Part shown: piece by piece, positions 7,490 through 15,996 of the stretch
Position numbering within the stretch: position 1 is the stretch's first letter
Layout: every line of letters starts with the position of its first letter
Origin: Methylobacterium sp. J-067
GTDB taxonomy: Bacteria > Pseudomonadota > Alphaproteobacteria > Rhizobiales > Beijerinckiaceae
DNA: 64,000 bases
Assembly: GCF_022829465.1 (NCBI RefSeq)
Contig: NZ_JAKSXZ010000081.1
Location: 1 to 64,000, forward strand
Direction: 5' to 3'
Translations under genes and position numbers: made by a program
The notes under the pieces: model-generated
The model's input: the letters and a program-made list of their open reading frames with translations, nothing else
Told to the model about the DNA's origin: nothing
The model's database searches: none

Positions 7490-9061
7490 GTGCTGAACAG
7501 ACGTCGTTTCATGGCCGTGTCCGGGGCCGCGCTGGCCGCGCCGGCCCTCGCGCAGGGTGCGAACTCGCGGGTGCTCAAGTTCATCCCGCAGGCCGACCTG
7601 ACGGTCCTCGACCCGATCTGGACCACCGCCTACGTCACCCGCAACCACGGGCTGGCGGTCTTCGACACGCTCTACGGCCTCGACAGCAGCTACCGCGCCC
7701 AGCCGCAGATGGCGGCGGGCCATGTCACGGAGGACGATGGCAAGCGCTGGAAGATCACCCTGCGGCCGGGCCTGAAGTTCCACGACGGCACGCCGGTCCT
7801 GGCGCGGGATTGCGTGGCGAGCATCGGCCGGTGGGGCAAGCGCGACGCCATGGGGCAGTCGCTCCTGAGCTACACCGACGAACTCACCGCGCTCGATGAC
7901 ACAACCATCCAGTTCCGGCTGAAGAAGCCGTTCGTCCTCCTGCCGGATGCGCTGGGTAAGGTCGGGTCCAACATCTGCGCGATCATGCCGGAGCGGCTGG
8001 CCAAGACCGACGCCTTTACGCAGGTGACGGAGATGGTCGGCAGCGGGCCGTTCCGCTTCAAGGCGGACGAGCGCATCGTCGGCGCCCGCGTCGTCTACGA
8101 GAAGTTCGCCGATTACGTCCCCCGCGAGGGCGGCGAGCCACAATGGACCTCCGGCCCCAAGCGCGCCTACGTGGATCGCGTGGAGTGGACGATCATCCCC
8201 GATCAGGCCACCGCCGCCTCCGCGATGCAGACCGGCGAGATGGATTGGTGGGAGCAGCCCCCGGCCGACCTCGTGCCGACGCTGCGCGGCCTCACCACCA
8301 CCATCAAGGACCCGACCGGCCTCATCGGCACGCTGCGGATGAACCAGCTCCTGCCGCCCTTCGACAACCCGGCGATCCGCAAGGTGCTGCTGAAGGTGGT
8401 GGACCAGACCGACTTCATGCAGGCGGTGACGGGCACCGACCCGAAGCTGATGCACGCGCCGGTCGGCTATTTCTGCCCGAAGTTGCCGATGGCGAACGAT
8501 GTCGGCCTCGATGCCCTGACCTCGAAGCGCGACTTCGAGGCGGCCAAGAAGGAACTCGCCGCCGCCGGCTACAAGGGCGAGAAGATCGTGCTCATGGGCG
8601 CGTCCGACTTCCCGACCCTCAAGGCGCTGGCCGACGTCGCCGCCGACATGCTCTCCCGCGCCGGGTTCAACGTCGATTATCAAGTGATGGATTGGGGCAC
8701 CGTCGTGCAGCGGCGGGCGAAGAAGGACCCGATCGCGCAGGGCGGCTGGAACGCATTCTGCACCTTCTGGGCGGGGCTCGATCAGGCGAACCCGGCCGTC
8801 AGCTCCTTCCTGCGCGGCAACGGCACGGGTGCGGCCATCGGCTGGCCGACCAGCGAGAAGATCGAGGCCCTGCGCTCGCAGTGGCTCGATTCGCCCGATG
8901 TCGCGAGCCAGAAGACGGTGGCCGCCGAGATCCAGAAGCAGGCCTTCGTGGACCTGCCCTACCTGCCCCTCGGCCAGTACTTCGTGCAGACCTCGTACCG
9001 GCCCAACATCTCGGGCGTGCTCGAAGGCGTGCCGGTGTTCTGGAACGTCAAGAAGGGCTGA
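7490..9061 (+). CDS. ABC transporter substrate-binding protein, family 5 (peptide/opine type), Tat signal
   Basis: 523 aa. The N-terminus MLNRRRFMAVSGAALAAPALAQG is a Tat-type leader (twin Arg plus FM) with an Ala-x-Ala cleavage site. The mature protein has the SBP_bac_5 layout: DPIWTTAYVTRNHGLAVFDTLYGLD, ITLRPGLKFHDGTPV, VGSGPFRFK and the C-terminal VDLPYLPLGQYF. Family members deliver oligopeptides, opines or glutathione to inner-membrane permeases. No permease or ATPase gene is adjacent, so it is an orphan component here. GTG 7490 is preferred because GGAG lies 9 bp upstream; GTG 7484 is the alternative. A GC-rich hairpin follows the stop. Confidence 0.88.
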   Translation: MLNRRRFMAVSGAALAAPALAQGANSRVLKFIPQADLTVLDPIWTTAYVTRNHGLAVFDTLYGLDSSYRAQPQMAAGHVTEDDGKRWKITLRPGLKFHDGTPVLARDCVASIGRWGKRDAMGQSLLSYTDELTALDDTTIQFRLKKPFVLLPDALGKVGSNICAIMPERLAKTDAFTQVTEMVGSGPFRFKADERIVGARVVYEKFADYVPREGGEPQWTSGPKRAYVDRVEWTIIPDQATAASAMQTGEMDWWEQPPADLVPTLRGLTTTIKDPTGLIGTLRMNQLLPPFDNPAIRKVLLKVVDQTDFMQAVTGTDPKLMHAPVGYFCPKLPMANDVGLDALTSKRDFEAAKKELAAAGYKGEKIVLMGASDFPTLKALADVAADMLSRAGFNVDYQVMDWGTVVQRRAKKDPIAQGGWNAFCTFWAGLDQANPAVSSFLRGNGTGAAIGWPTSEKIEALRSQWLDSPDVASQKTVAAEIQKQAFVDLPYLPLGQYFVQTSYRPNISGVLEGVPVFWNVKKG

Positions 9062-9069
9062 ATCCTGCG

Positions 9070-9098
9070 GCGTCCCGCCGGGCCTGCTGGCGGGGCGC
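9070..9098 (+). terminator. GC-rich hairpin after the binding-protein gene
   Basis: A 10-bp stem (9070-9079 with 9089-9098, one G-T pair) and a 9-nt loop lie 9 bp after the stop. There is no T-run, so termination is plausible but unproven. The following gene has its own strong ribosome binding site. Confidence 0.45.
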
Positions 9099-9134
9099 CC
9101 TCCCGATCCTATCTCGGGGGCGGGAGGAGCACCG

Positions 9135-10298
9135 ATGCAGACGATCGACCACGGCAGCCATGGCGAGATCCGCGATGCGGTGCGGGCGCTCTGCGCCGAC
9201 TTTCCGGCGGAGTATCACCGCCGCATCGACGAGGCGCGCGGCTACCCGGAGGCGTTCGTCGAGGCCCTGACCAAGGCCGGCTGGATGGCCGCGCTGATCC
9301 CGGAGGCATACGGCGGCTCCGGCCTCGGGCTGACGGAGGCCTCCGTCATCATGGAGGAGATCAACCGCTCGGGGGGCAATTCCGGCGCCTGCCACGGCCA
9401 GATGTACAACATGAACACCCTCGTCCGGCACGGCTCGGAGGAGCAGCGCCGACACTACCTGCCGCGCATCGCGGCGGGGGAGTTGCGGCTGCAATCGATG
9501 GGCGTCACCGAACCCGGCGCCGGCACCGACACCACCAAGATCAAGACCACGGCCGTGCGCCGGGGCGACCGCTACGTCATTAACGGGCAGAAGGTATGGA
9601 TTTCGCGGGTCCAGCATTCGGACTTGATGATCCTGCTCGCCCGCACCACGCCGCTCGATCAGGTGAAGAAGAAATCCGAGGGGATGTCGATCTTCATCGT
9701 GGACCTGCACGAGGCCATGAAGAAGGGCCTGACGGTGCGGCCGATCCTCAACATGGTCAACCATGAGACCAACGAGCTGTTCTTCGACGAGCTTGAAATC
9801 CCCGCCGAGAACCTGATCGGCGAGGAGGGCCAGGGCTTCAAGTACATCATGACCGGGCTCAACGCCGAGCGGGCGCTGATCGCCGCCGAATGCATCGGCG
9901 ACGGCTACTGGTTCATCGACAAGGTCACCGTCTACACCAAGGAGCGCGTGGTGTTCGGCCGCCCCATCGGCCAGAACCAGGGCGTGCAGTTCCCCATCGC
10001 GGAGAGCTTCATCGAGGTCGAGGCGGCCAACCTCATGCGCTACGAGGCCTGCCGCCTCTACGATGCCGGCGAGCCCTGCGGGGCGCAGGCCAACATGGCG
10101 AAGTATCTCGCCGCCAAGGCGTCCTGGGAGGCGGCCAATGCCTGCATCCAGTTCCACGGCGGCTTCGGTTTCGCCGCCGAATACGACGTGGAGCGCAAGT
10201 TCCGCGAGACGCGCCTCTATCAGGTTGCACCGATCTCCACGAACCTGATCCTGTCCTACGTCGCCGAGCATATCCTCGGGCTTCCGCGCTCGTTCTGA
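9135..10298 (+). CDS. Acyl-CoA dehydrogenase family protein
   Basis: 387 aa flavoprotein of the acyl-CoA dehydrogenase family, which oxidises acyl-CoA thioesters at C2-C3 using FAD. The start ATG has GGAGGAG 5 bp upstream. Recognisable blocks are IPEAYGGSGLGLTEASVIMEE, the substrate/FAD loop MGVTEPGAGTDTTKIKT, GQKVWISR, and the C-terminal FHGGFGFAAEYDVERKFRETR. The position where short-chain members carry the catalytic Glu in IYEG reads YQVAP, so the base must lie elsewhere or chemistry may differ. The neighbouring genes (binding protein, NhaA) do not give a pathway. Confidence 0.88.
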   Translation: MQTIDHGSHGEIRDAVRALCADFPAEYHRRIDEARGYPEAFVEALTKAGWMAALIPEAYGGSGLGLTEASVIMEEINRSGGNSGACHGQMYNMNTLVRHGSEEQRRHYLPRIAAGELRLQSMGVTEPGAGTDTTKIKTTAVRRGDRYVINGQKVWISRVQHSDLMILLARTTPLDQVKKKSEGMSIFIVDLHEAMKKGLTVRPILNMVNHETNELFFDELEIPAENLIGEEGQGFKYIMTGLNAERALIAAECIGDGYWFIDKVTVYTKERVVFGRPIGQNQGVQFPIAESFIEVEAANLMRYEACRLYDAGEPCGAQANMAKYLAAKASWEAANACIQFHGGFGFAAEYDVERKFRETRLYQVAPISTNLILSYVAEHILGLPRSF

Positions 10299-10355
10299 CC
10301 CGCCCGGCCCGATTGGGCTTGAACCGGTGCCCCAACCTTGGCACCCCCTGGGGGC

Positions 10356-11543
10356 ATGCACGCACCCCGCACGATCCGTCGCCCGGCCTCCGCCCTCCGA
10401 CGCCTATTGATCAGCGAGGCCGGCGGCGGCCTCGTGCTGATGGCGAGCGCCGCACTGGCCCTCGTGGTGGCGAACTCGTCCCTCGCAGAGGTCTATTTCG
10501 CGGCGCTCAAGGCCCATCTCGGGCCGCTCAGCGTGCTGCACTGGATCAACGACGCGCTGATGGCCGCGTTCTTCCTGCTCGTCGGGCTTGAGATCAAGCG
10601 CGAGATGCTCGACGGGCGCCTGCGCACATGGCCCGACCGCATCCTGCCGGGCGTCGCCGCCCTAGGCGGGATGATGGCCCCGGCCCTGGTCTACGTCGCC
10701 GTCAATTGGCACTCGCCCGAGACCCTGCGCGGCTGGGCGATTCCCGCCGCCACGGACATCGCCTTCGCCCTCGGGGTGCTGGCCCTCATCGGGTCGCGGG
10801 TGCCGGTGTCGCTGAAGGTGTTCCTGACGGCGCTCGCGATCATCGACGACCTCGGCGCCGTGGTCATCATCGCGGCCTTCTACACCGCCGACCTGTCCCT
10901 GCCGATGCTCGGCGGGGCGGCCGTCACCCTCGCGGTCCTCTACGGTCTGAACAAGGCCGGGGTCTCGCGCCTCGCGCCCTACCTCGCGCTCGGCGTCCTG
11001 CTCTGGCTGTTCGTGCTGAAATCCGGTGTGCACGCCACCATCGCCGGAGTGCTGCTCGCCCTCACGATCCCGCTGCGCCTCAGCCGGGGCACGCCCGACG
11101 ACCCGACCTCGCCGCTGCACCGGCTGGAACACGCGATCCAGCCCTGGTCGGCCTATCTCGTGCTGCCGATCTTCGGCTTCGCCAATGCCGGCGTGTCCCT
11201 CGTCGGGTTCGAGCCGAAGATGCTCCTCGAGCCCGTCACCCTCGGCGTGGCCCTCGGCCTCTTCCTCGGCAAGCAGCTCGGCGTGTTCGGCTTCGTGCTC
11301 GCCTGCGTGAAGACGGGGCTGGCGCAGCGGCCGGCCCACGCCACCTGGGCGCAGGTCTACGGCGTCGCGCTGCTCTGCGGGGTCGGCTTCACCATGAGCC
11401 TGTTCATCGGCCTCCTGGCCTTCGCCGACGCCCCCGCCCTCGAGTCGGAGGTCAAGGTCGGCGTGCTCGCGGGCTCCATCGCCTGCATCGTCGCGGGCGC
11501 CCTCGTGCTGCTCGTCGCCCCGGCGCGGCCCAGCGTGCGCTAG
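10356..11543 (+). CDS. nhaA: Na+/H+ antiporter NhaA
   Basis: 395 aa, normal length, with about 11-12 membrane segments. Hallmarks are [44 protein letters not shown], and [21 protein letters not shown] with the paired aspartates (IIDDLGA) that carry Na+ and protons, plus a late [15 protein letters not shown]. It exchanges cytoplasmic Na+ for external H+ for salt and alkaline tolerance. ATG 10356 was chosen; an in-frame TTG at 10338 is possible. It stands alone, followed by a 131-bp gap before a kinase gene. Confidence 0.95.
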   Translation: MHAPRTIRRPASALRRLLISEAGGGLVLMASAALALVVANSSLAEVYFAALKAHLGPLSVLHWINDALMAAFFLLVGLEIKREMLDGRLRTWPDRILPGVAALGGMMAPALVYVAVNWHSPETLRGWAIPAATDIAFALGVLALIGSRVPVSLKVFLTALAIIDDLGAVVIIAAFYTADLSLPMLGGAAVTLAVLYGLNKAGVSRLAPYLALGVLLWLFVLKSGVHATIAGVLLALTIPLRLSRGTPDDPTSPLHRLEHAIQPWSAYLVLPIFGFANAGVSLVGFEPKMLLEPVTLGVALGLFLGKQLGVFGFVLACVKTGLAQRPAHATWAQVYGVALLCGVGFTMSLFIGLLAFADAPALESEVKVGVLAGSIACIVAGALVLLVAPARPSVR

Positions 11544-11674
11544 ACCTCGTCCGCCGCGCCCGAAGCGATCCCGCTCCCCCGACAGCCGTTCCACGTCCGG
11601 TCGGGGGAACCGGCCCCAGTGACGGGCATTGCACAACTCAGGCTTTCAGAAGAGACGTGTGAAGGGTTGTGCTC

Positions 11675-12790
11675 GTGCCGAATTCCCGGCAACCGCTACA
11701 GTCTGAGCCCGCTGCGATCCGGCCGCTGCCGACGCTGCGCCATGCGGGCCAGTTGTTCGAGACGGAGCGGCGGCTCAACGCGGTCCTCAACAATGCCTCG
11801 GTGTCCATCTTCCTGATGGATGACCGCCAGCATTGCATCTACATGAATCGCGCCGCTGAAGAGCTGACCGGCTGGACCCTGGACGAGGTCCTGGCGCGGG
11901 ATTGTCCGCTGCACGACATCGTCCACCACACCTATCCCGACGGGCGCCCGTTCCCGCTGCACGAATGCGCCATCGACCGCGCCTTCCCGGAGAACAACCA
12001 GGAGCGCGGCGAGGAGGTGTTCGTCCACCGCGACGGGCATTTCTACCCGGTCGGCTTCACCGCGAGCCCGATCCGCGACGATGCCGCCAACATCATCGGC
12101 ACGATCATCGAGGTGCGGAACATCAGCGAGGAGAAGGCTGCCGCCGAGCGCCAGCGCCTGCTGATCAACGAATTGAACCACCGGGTGAAGAACACCCTCG
12201 CGACGGTGCAATCCATCGCCGCGCAGACCTTCCGCGGCCGCACCGATCTGGCTGTGCGCGCTGTGTTCGATGCCCGCATGACCGCCCTCTCCACCGCCCA
12301 CAACGTGCTGGTCGAGGACAATTGGGAGAGCGCCAGCTTGATCAGCGTGATCGAGCGGTCGCTCGCCCCTCATCTCCTGGCCGAGGTCGACATCAACCGC
12401 TTCCGGCTCGATGGCCCGGATGCGCGGCTACACCCGAAAGTCGCGGTGACTTTGGCGATGGCGCTGCACGAGCTGATGACCAACGCCGCCAAATACGGCG
12501 CCCTCTCGACCGGCGAGGGCAGGGTCTCCGTCACCTGGGCGCTGTCGGACCTCGGCGGCGGGCAGCAGCAGCTCGACCTGACGTGGCAGGAACAGGATGG
12601 ACCGCCCGTCGCGCAGCCGACACGGAAGGGGTTCGGCTCCCGGCTGATCGAGCGGCAATTGCCGCTGGAGTTCGACGGCAGCGCCGTCATCACTTACGCG
12701 CCGGAGGGCGTCGTCTGCGCCATGCGCATCCCGCTGACGCAACTGGGCTGGATCGGCCAAGAGACGGTCGAAGGGTCCCTGGCCCCATGA
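11675..12790 (+). CDS. PAS-domain HWE/HisKA_2-type sensor histidine kinase
   Basis: About 371 aa, cytoplasmic. A PAS domain (NAVLNNASVSIFLMDDRQHC... TGWTLDEVLARD) with a PAC-like IGTIIEVRNISEEKAAAERQ precedes the HWE core. The phospho-acceptor is His169 in NELNHRVKN; ATP-binding motifs are HELMTNAAKYGALS, DLTWQEQDG and GFGSRLIERQL. The gene overlaps the receiver gene by 4 bp (ATGA), so the two form a cognate kinase/receiver pair. The GTG at 11675 has a GAAGGG box 8 bp upstream; GTG 11669 is an alternative two codons earlier. Confidence 0.87.
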   Translation: MPNSRQPLQSEPAAIRPLPTLRHAGQLFETERRLNAVLNNASVSIFLMDDRQHCIYMNRAAEELTGWTLDEVLARDCPLHDIVHHTYPDGRPFPLHECAIDRAFPENNQERGEEVFVHRDGHFYPVGFTASPIRDDAANIIGTIIEVRNISEEKAAAERQRLLINELNHRVKNTLATVQSIAAQTFRGRTDLAVRAVFDARMTALSTAHNVLVEDNWESASLISVIERSLAPHLLAEVDINRFRLDGPDARLHPKVAVTLAMALHELMTNAAKYGALSTGEGRVSVTWALSDLGGGQQQLDLTWQEQDGPPVAQPTRKGFGSRLIERQLPLEFDGSAVITYAPEGVVCAMRIPLTQLGWIGQETVEGSLAP

Positions 12791-13245
12791 CCATGCTGAC
12801 CGGACGCCGGGTGCTACTGGTCGAGGACGAGAGCCTCGTGGCCATGTTCGCCGAAGACATGCTCCTCGATCTCGGCTGCGAGGTCGTGACCGCGATGCGC
12901 CTCGAACAGGGACTGACCCTCGCGCGCAACGAGGACTTCGATTTCGCGGTGCTGGACGTGAACCTCGGCAACACGCGCAGCTACCCGATCGCGGATCTGC
13001 TGTTCGAGCGCTGCATTCCGTTCCTGTTCGCCACGGGCTACGGGCGGCAGGGCCTTGAGGCCGCCTATCAGGCCGTGCCGGTGCTGCAGAAGCCGTATCA
13101 GGCGGACCCGCTGGAGCATCTGCTCACCCGCCTGCTCACCTGCGAGGCTCCGGCCCACAAGGGCGCCTCGTCCGTGCCGGCGACCTGCCGGTGCCAGCCT
13201 GCCGAAGCCGAGCAGGGCCGCTTCCGCGCCGATCCGATCAGGTAG
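12787..13245 (+). CDS. Single-domain response regulator coupled to the HWE kinase
   Basis: 152 aa, almost entirely a receiver domain: VLLVEDESLVAMFAEDML, phospho-acceptor Asp in VLDVNLGNTRSYP, FATGYG and the conserved Lys in VLQKPY. No output domain follows; the last 40 residues are a Cys/Ala-rich tail. Stand-alone receivers of this type relay phosphate or regulate by protein contact. Translation is coupled to the kinase through the 4-bp overlap. Its 3' end overlaps the convergent 13238-13516 gene by 8 bp. Confidence 0.87.
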   Translation: MTMLTGRRVLLVEDESLVAMFAEDMLLDLGCEVVTAMRLEQGLTLARNEDFDFAVLDVNLGNTRSYPIADLLFERCIPFLFATGYGRQGLEAAYQAVPVLQKPYQADPLEHLLTRLLTCEAPAHKGASSVPATCRCQPAEAEQGRFRADPIR

Positions 13246-13516
13246 GGGTCGGCGCGGCCGAGTGATAGCGCGTCCGCTGCGTGCGCCCGTCGCGATCCGT
13301 GACCGCGACGTGGCCGGCTTCCTCCAGCTCCGAAAGGGCGCGCAGGACGAGGGCGTGCTCCACCGCGAAGGTGCGGGCGAAGGCCCGGCTGTCCCCCGGC
13401 AAGCCGAGGACGAGGGCGGCGAGGAGTCCCGCTTCGAGCGGAGGCAGTTCGGGGTAAGCGGCCGACACCCGGCCCAGGGCGGCGACGAACGCCGCCTCGT
13501 CCAGGGCTTCGCTCAC
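13238..13516 (-). CDS. Small winged-helix-like protein coupled to the YdeP-type oxidoreductase
   Basis: 92 aa. The second half (AFARTFAVEHALVLRALSELEEAGHVAVTDRDGRTQRTRYH) reads as a helix-turn-helix with a beta-wing, and the first half is helical. I do not recognise a named family. The start codon overlaps the stop of the upstream molybdoenzyme gene by 4 bp, so the two are expressed together. It may be an accessory or regulatory protein for that enzyme, perhaps acting on the palindrome at 15839-15856 (inference). Confidence 0.65.
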   Translation of the reverse strand: MSEALDEAAFVAALGRVSAAYPELPPLEAGLLAALVLGLPGDSRAFARTFAVEHALVLRALSELEEAGHVAVTDRDGRTQRTRYHSAAPTPT

Positions 13517-15810
13517 GCCGCCGCGCGCGGCTGAAGGGTCACGAGGACCGATTTGGAGGTCGGGGTGTCACTCTTCTCGCCGAACGTCGAGAGCGGCACG
13601 AGGACGTTCAACTCGGGGTAGTAGCCCGCCAGCAAACCGCGCGGCATGTCGAAGGGCACGAGGCGGAAATCCTCCGCCCGCCGCGTGATGCCGTCGTCAT
13701 GCGTCCCGAGGATGTCGACGCGCTCCCCGAACCGGTCGCGGATTTCCGCGAGATCGTCGGGATGGGCGAAGATCACCCGGCGCTCGCCGTACACGCCCCG
13801 GTAGCGGTCATCAAGACCATAGATCGTGGTGTTGTACTGGTCGTGACTGCGGAAGGTTTGCAGCACGAACGTGTCGCGCGTCTTGGTCGCGGCCTGATGC
13901 TCCGTCTCGGCGGGCAGGGGCGCGGCCGCGAAGTTGGCGCGTCCGGTGCCGGTGTCGAAGACCCGCTCGGCGGCGAGGTTGCGCAGCATGAAGCCGCGCG
14001 GCTTGCGCACCCGCGTGTTGTACCCGGTGAACCCCGGAATCGTGACCGCAATGGCCTCGCGGATCCGGTCGTAGTCGGCGGCGAAGCCCGCCCAGTCGAT
14101 GGCGGCGGAGCCCACGGTGGCCTGCGCCATGCCGGCGATGATGCCGATCTCGGAGCGCAGTTCCTTCGAGGCCGGCTTGTTGATGCCGCCGGAGCCGTGG
14201 ACCATGCTCATCGAATCCTCGACGGTCACGATCTGGATCTTGCCCTCGGCGTTGCGGTCGATCTCCGTGCGGCCGAGGCAGGGCAGCAGGTAGCCGATTT
14301 CGCCGGGCACGAGATGGGCGTGGTTGAGCTTCGTGGCGATGTGCACGGTCAGCCGGCACGAGGCCAGCGCCTTCGCCACCACCGGCGTATCCGGCGTCGC
14401 CCGCAGGAAGTTGCCGCCGAGCCCGATGAAGGCCTTCGACGTGCCGTCGCGCATCGCGCGGATGGCGGCGAGCACGTTGTGCCCGTGCCGGCGCGGCATC
14501 GGCAGGTCGAAATGCTGTTCGAGCGACGCGAGGAAGGCCTCGGCGGGGCGCTCGTTGATGCCGACCGTCCGGTCGCCCTGCACGTTGGAATGGCCGCGCA
14601 CCGGGCAGAGGCCCGCGCCCGGACGGCCGATATGGCCGCGCAGGAACAGGAGGTTGGCGATCTCCCGGATGGTCGCCACCGAGTGCCGGTGCTGGGTCAC
14701 GCCCATCGCCCAGGTGGCGATGACGCGCTGCGCCCCGAGATAGACCTCCGCCATCGCGTCGATCTCGTCGCGGGTCAGGCCGGACTGGTCGAGGATCGCC
14801 TCCCAGGAGGTCGCCTCGACGGCGGCGCGATAGGCGTCGAGCCCGGCCGTGTGGTGTTCGAGGAAGGCGCGGTCGAGGATCGACGGACGGCCCGCCGCCA
14901 GCGCCTCGGCATCGCGGGCGAACACGATCTTGGCGATGCCCCGGAAGGCGGCCATGTCGCCGCCGGAGCGCGGCTGGAGGTAGTGGCTGGCGATGGGCTG
15001 GCTCGCGCCGCGCAGCATCTCGACGGTATTCTGCGGGTCGGCGAAGCGCTCCAGCCCGCGCTCGCGCACCGGGTTCAGCACCACGACCTTCGCGCCGCGC
15101 TCGGCCGCCCGGCGCAGGTCGCCGAGCATGCGCGGATGGTTGGTGCCGGGATTCTGCCCGACGCAGAAGATCGCGTCCGCCTTCTCGAAATCCTCGAGGA
15201 GCACGGTGCCCTTGCCGACGCCGATCGCGTCGATCAAGGCGACCCCGCTCGCCTCATGGCACATGTTCGAACAATCGGGGAAGTTGTTGGTCCCGTAGGC
15301 GCGGGCGAACAACTGATAGAGGTAGGCGGCCTCGTTCGAGGCGCGGCCGGACGTGTAGAACTCGGCCTGATCGGGGGAGTCGAGCCCGCGCAGGGTCTCG
15401 CCGATCTCCGCGAACGCCGTCTCCCAGCTCACCGGCAGGTAGCGGTCGCTCGCTGCGTCGTAGCGCATCGGGTGAGTCAGGCGGCCCTGGCCTTCCAGGG
15501 CGTAGTCGCTCCAGCCCCGCAGCTCGGTGAGCGTGTGACGGGCGAAGAAGGACGGCTTCGTGCGCTTGTCGGTGGCCTCCCAGGAGACCGCCTTCACGCC
15601 GTTCTCGCAGAATTCGAACGACGAGCCGTGCTCCGGGTCGCCCCAGGCGCAGCCGGGACAATCGAACCCGTCGGGCTGGTTGGCCTTCAGAAGGGCGCGG
15701 GCTCCCGTCAGCGGCGCACGGCTGCCGAGCAGGTGCTTGCCGCAGCTCTTCAGCGCACCCCACCCGCCAGCGGCCGATGAGCGCTTGGAAGACCCTTCAG
15801 ACTGGGCCAT
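13513..15810 (-). CDS. FdhF/YdeP-family molybdopterin oxidoreductase
   Basis: 765 aa, matching the length of E. coli YdeP. The N-terminal FDCPGCAWGDPEH holds Cys51 and Cys54, followed by a molybdopterin domain with SGRASNEAAYLYQLFARAYGTNNFPDCSNMCHEASG, FCVGQNPGTNHPRMLGDLR, VRGHSNVQGDRTVGINERP and a C-terminal pterin-binding domain (VLQTFRSHDQYNTTIYG). Members are formate-dehydrogenase-like proteins of uncertain substrate, linked to acid resistance in enterobacteria. No FdhD sulfurtransferase gene is visible here. AGGATGG precedes ATG 15810. It is divergent from the LLM oxidoreductase and coupled to a small winged-helix gene. Confidence 0.92.
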   Translation of the reverse strand: MAQSEGSSKRSSAAGGWGALKSCGKHLLGSRAPLTGARALLKANQPDGFDCPGCAWGDPEHGSSFEFCENGVKAVSWEATDKRTKPSFFARHTLTELRGWSDYALEGQGRLTHPMRYDAASDRYLPVSWETAFAEIGETLRGLDSPDQAEFYTSGRASNEAAYLYQLFARAYGTNNFPDCSNMCHEASGVALIDAIGVGKGTVLLEDFEKADAIFCVGQNPGTNHPRMLGDLRRAAERGAKVVVLNPVRERGLERFADPQNTVEMLRGASQPIASHYLQPRSGGDMAAFRGIAKIVFARDAEALAAGRPSILDRAFLEHHTAGLDAYRAAVEATSWEAILDQSGLTRDEIDAMAEVYLGAQRVIATWAMGVTQHRHSVATIREIANLLFLRGHIGRPGAGLCPVRGHSNVQGDRTVGINERPAEAFLASLEQHFDLPMPRRHGHNVLAAIRAMRDGTSKAFIGLGGNFLRATPDTPVVAKALASCRLTVHIATKLNHAHLVPGEIGYLLPCLGRTEIDRNAEGKIQIVTVEDSMSMVHGSGGINKPASKELRSEIGIIAGMAQATVGSAAIDWAGFAADYDRIREAIAVTIPGFTGYNTRVRKPRGFMLRNLAAERVFDTGTGRANFAAAPLPAETEHQAATKTRDTFVLQTFRSHDQYNTTIYGLDDRYRGVYGERRVIFAHPDDLAEIRDRFGERVDILGTHDDGITRRAEDFRLVPFDMPRGLLAGYYPELNVLVPLSTFGEKSDTPTSKSVLVTLQPRAAA

Positions 15811-15838
15811 GAACCATCCTGGTTGGCTGACACGAGCA

Positions 15839-15856
15839 ATCTCGCATACGCGAGAT
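15839..15856. promoter_or_regulatory. Perfect palindrome between divergent oxidoreductase genes (candidate operator)
   Basis: ATCTCGC and GCGAGAT are perfect 7-bp arms around a 4-bp ATAC spacer. The site is 28 bp upstream of the YdeP-type start and about 140 bp upstream of the divergent LLM gene, the position expected for a shared operator bound by a dimeric regulator. No protein is assigned to it. Confidence 0.5.
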
Positions 15857-15996
15857 AATCTTGCCGCGGCTCGCGTCACAATGGCGTGCGCGCGCAGGCC
15901 CCTCATGCACAGAACACAGGCTAAGCTCCCGCTTCGCAAAGTCTTTCTAAACTGAACCGCGTTCGCGGACACTCGCATGATCAGGAGATCACCACC

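Noticed and set aside
13699..15780. Long plus-strand open frame (about 690 codons) opposite the YdeP-type gene
   Set aside because: Arg/Asp/Gly/Ala-rich with no domain, and lies antisense to a clearly recognisable molybdoenzyme; a typical high-GC shadow frame.
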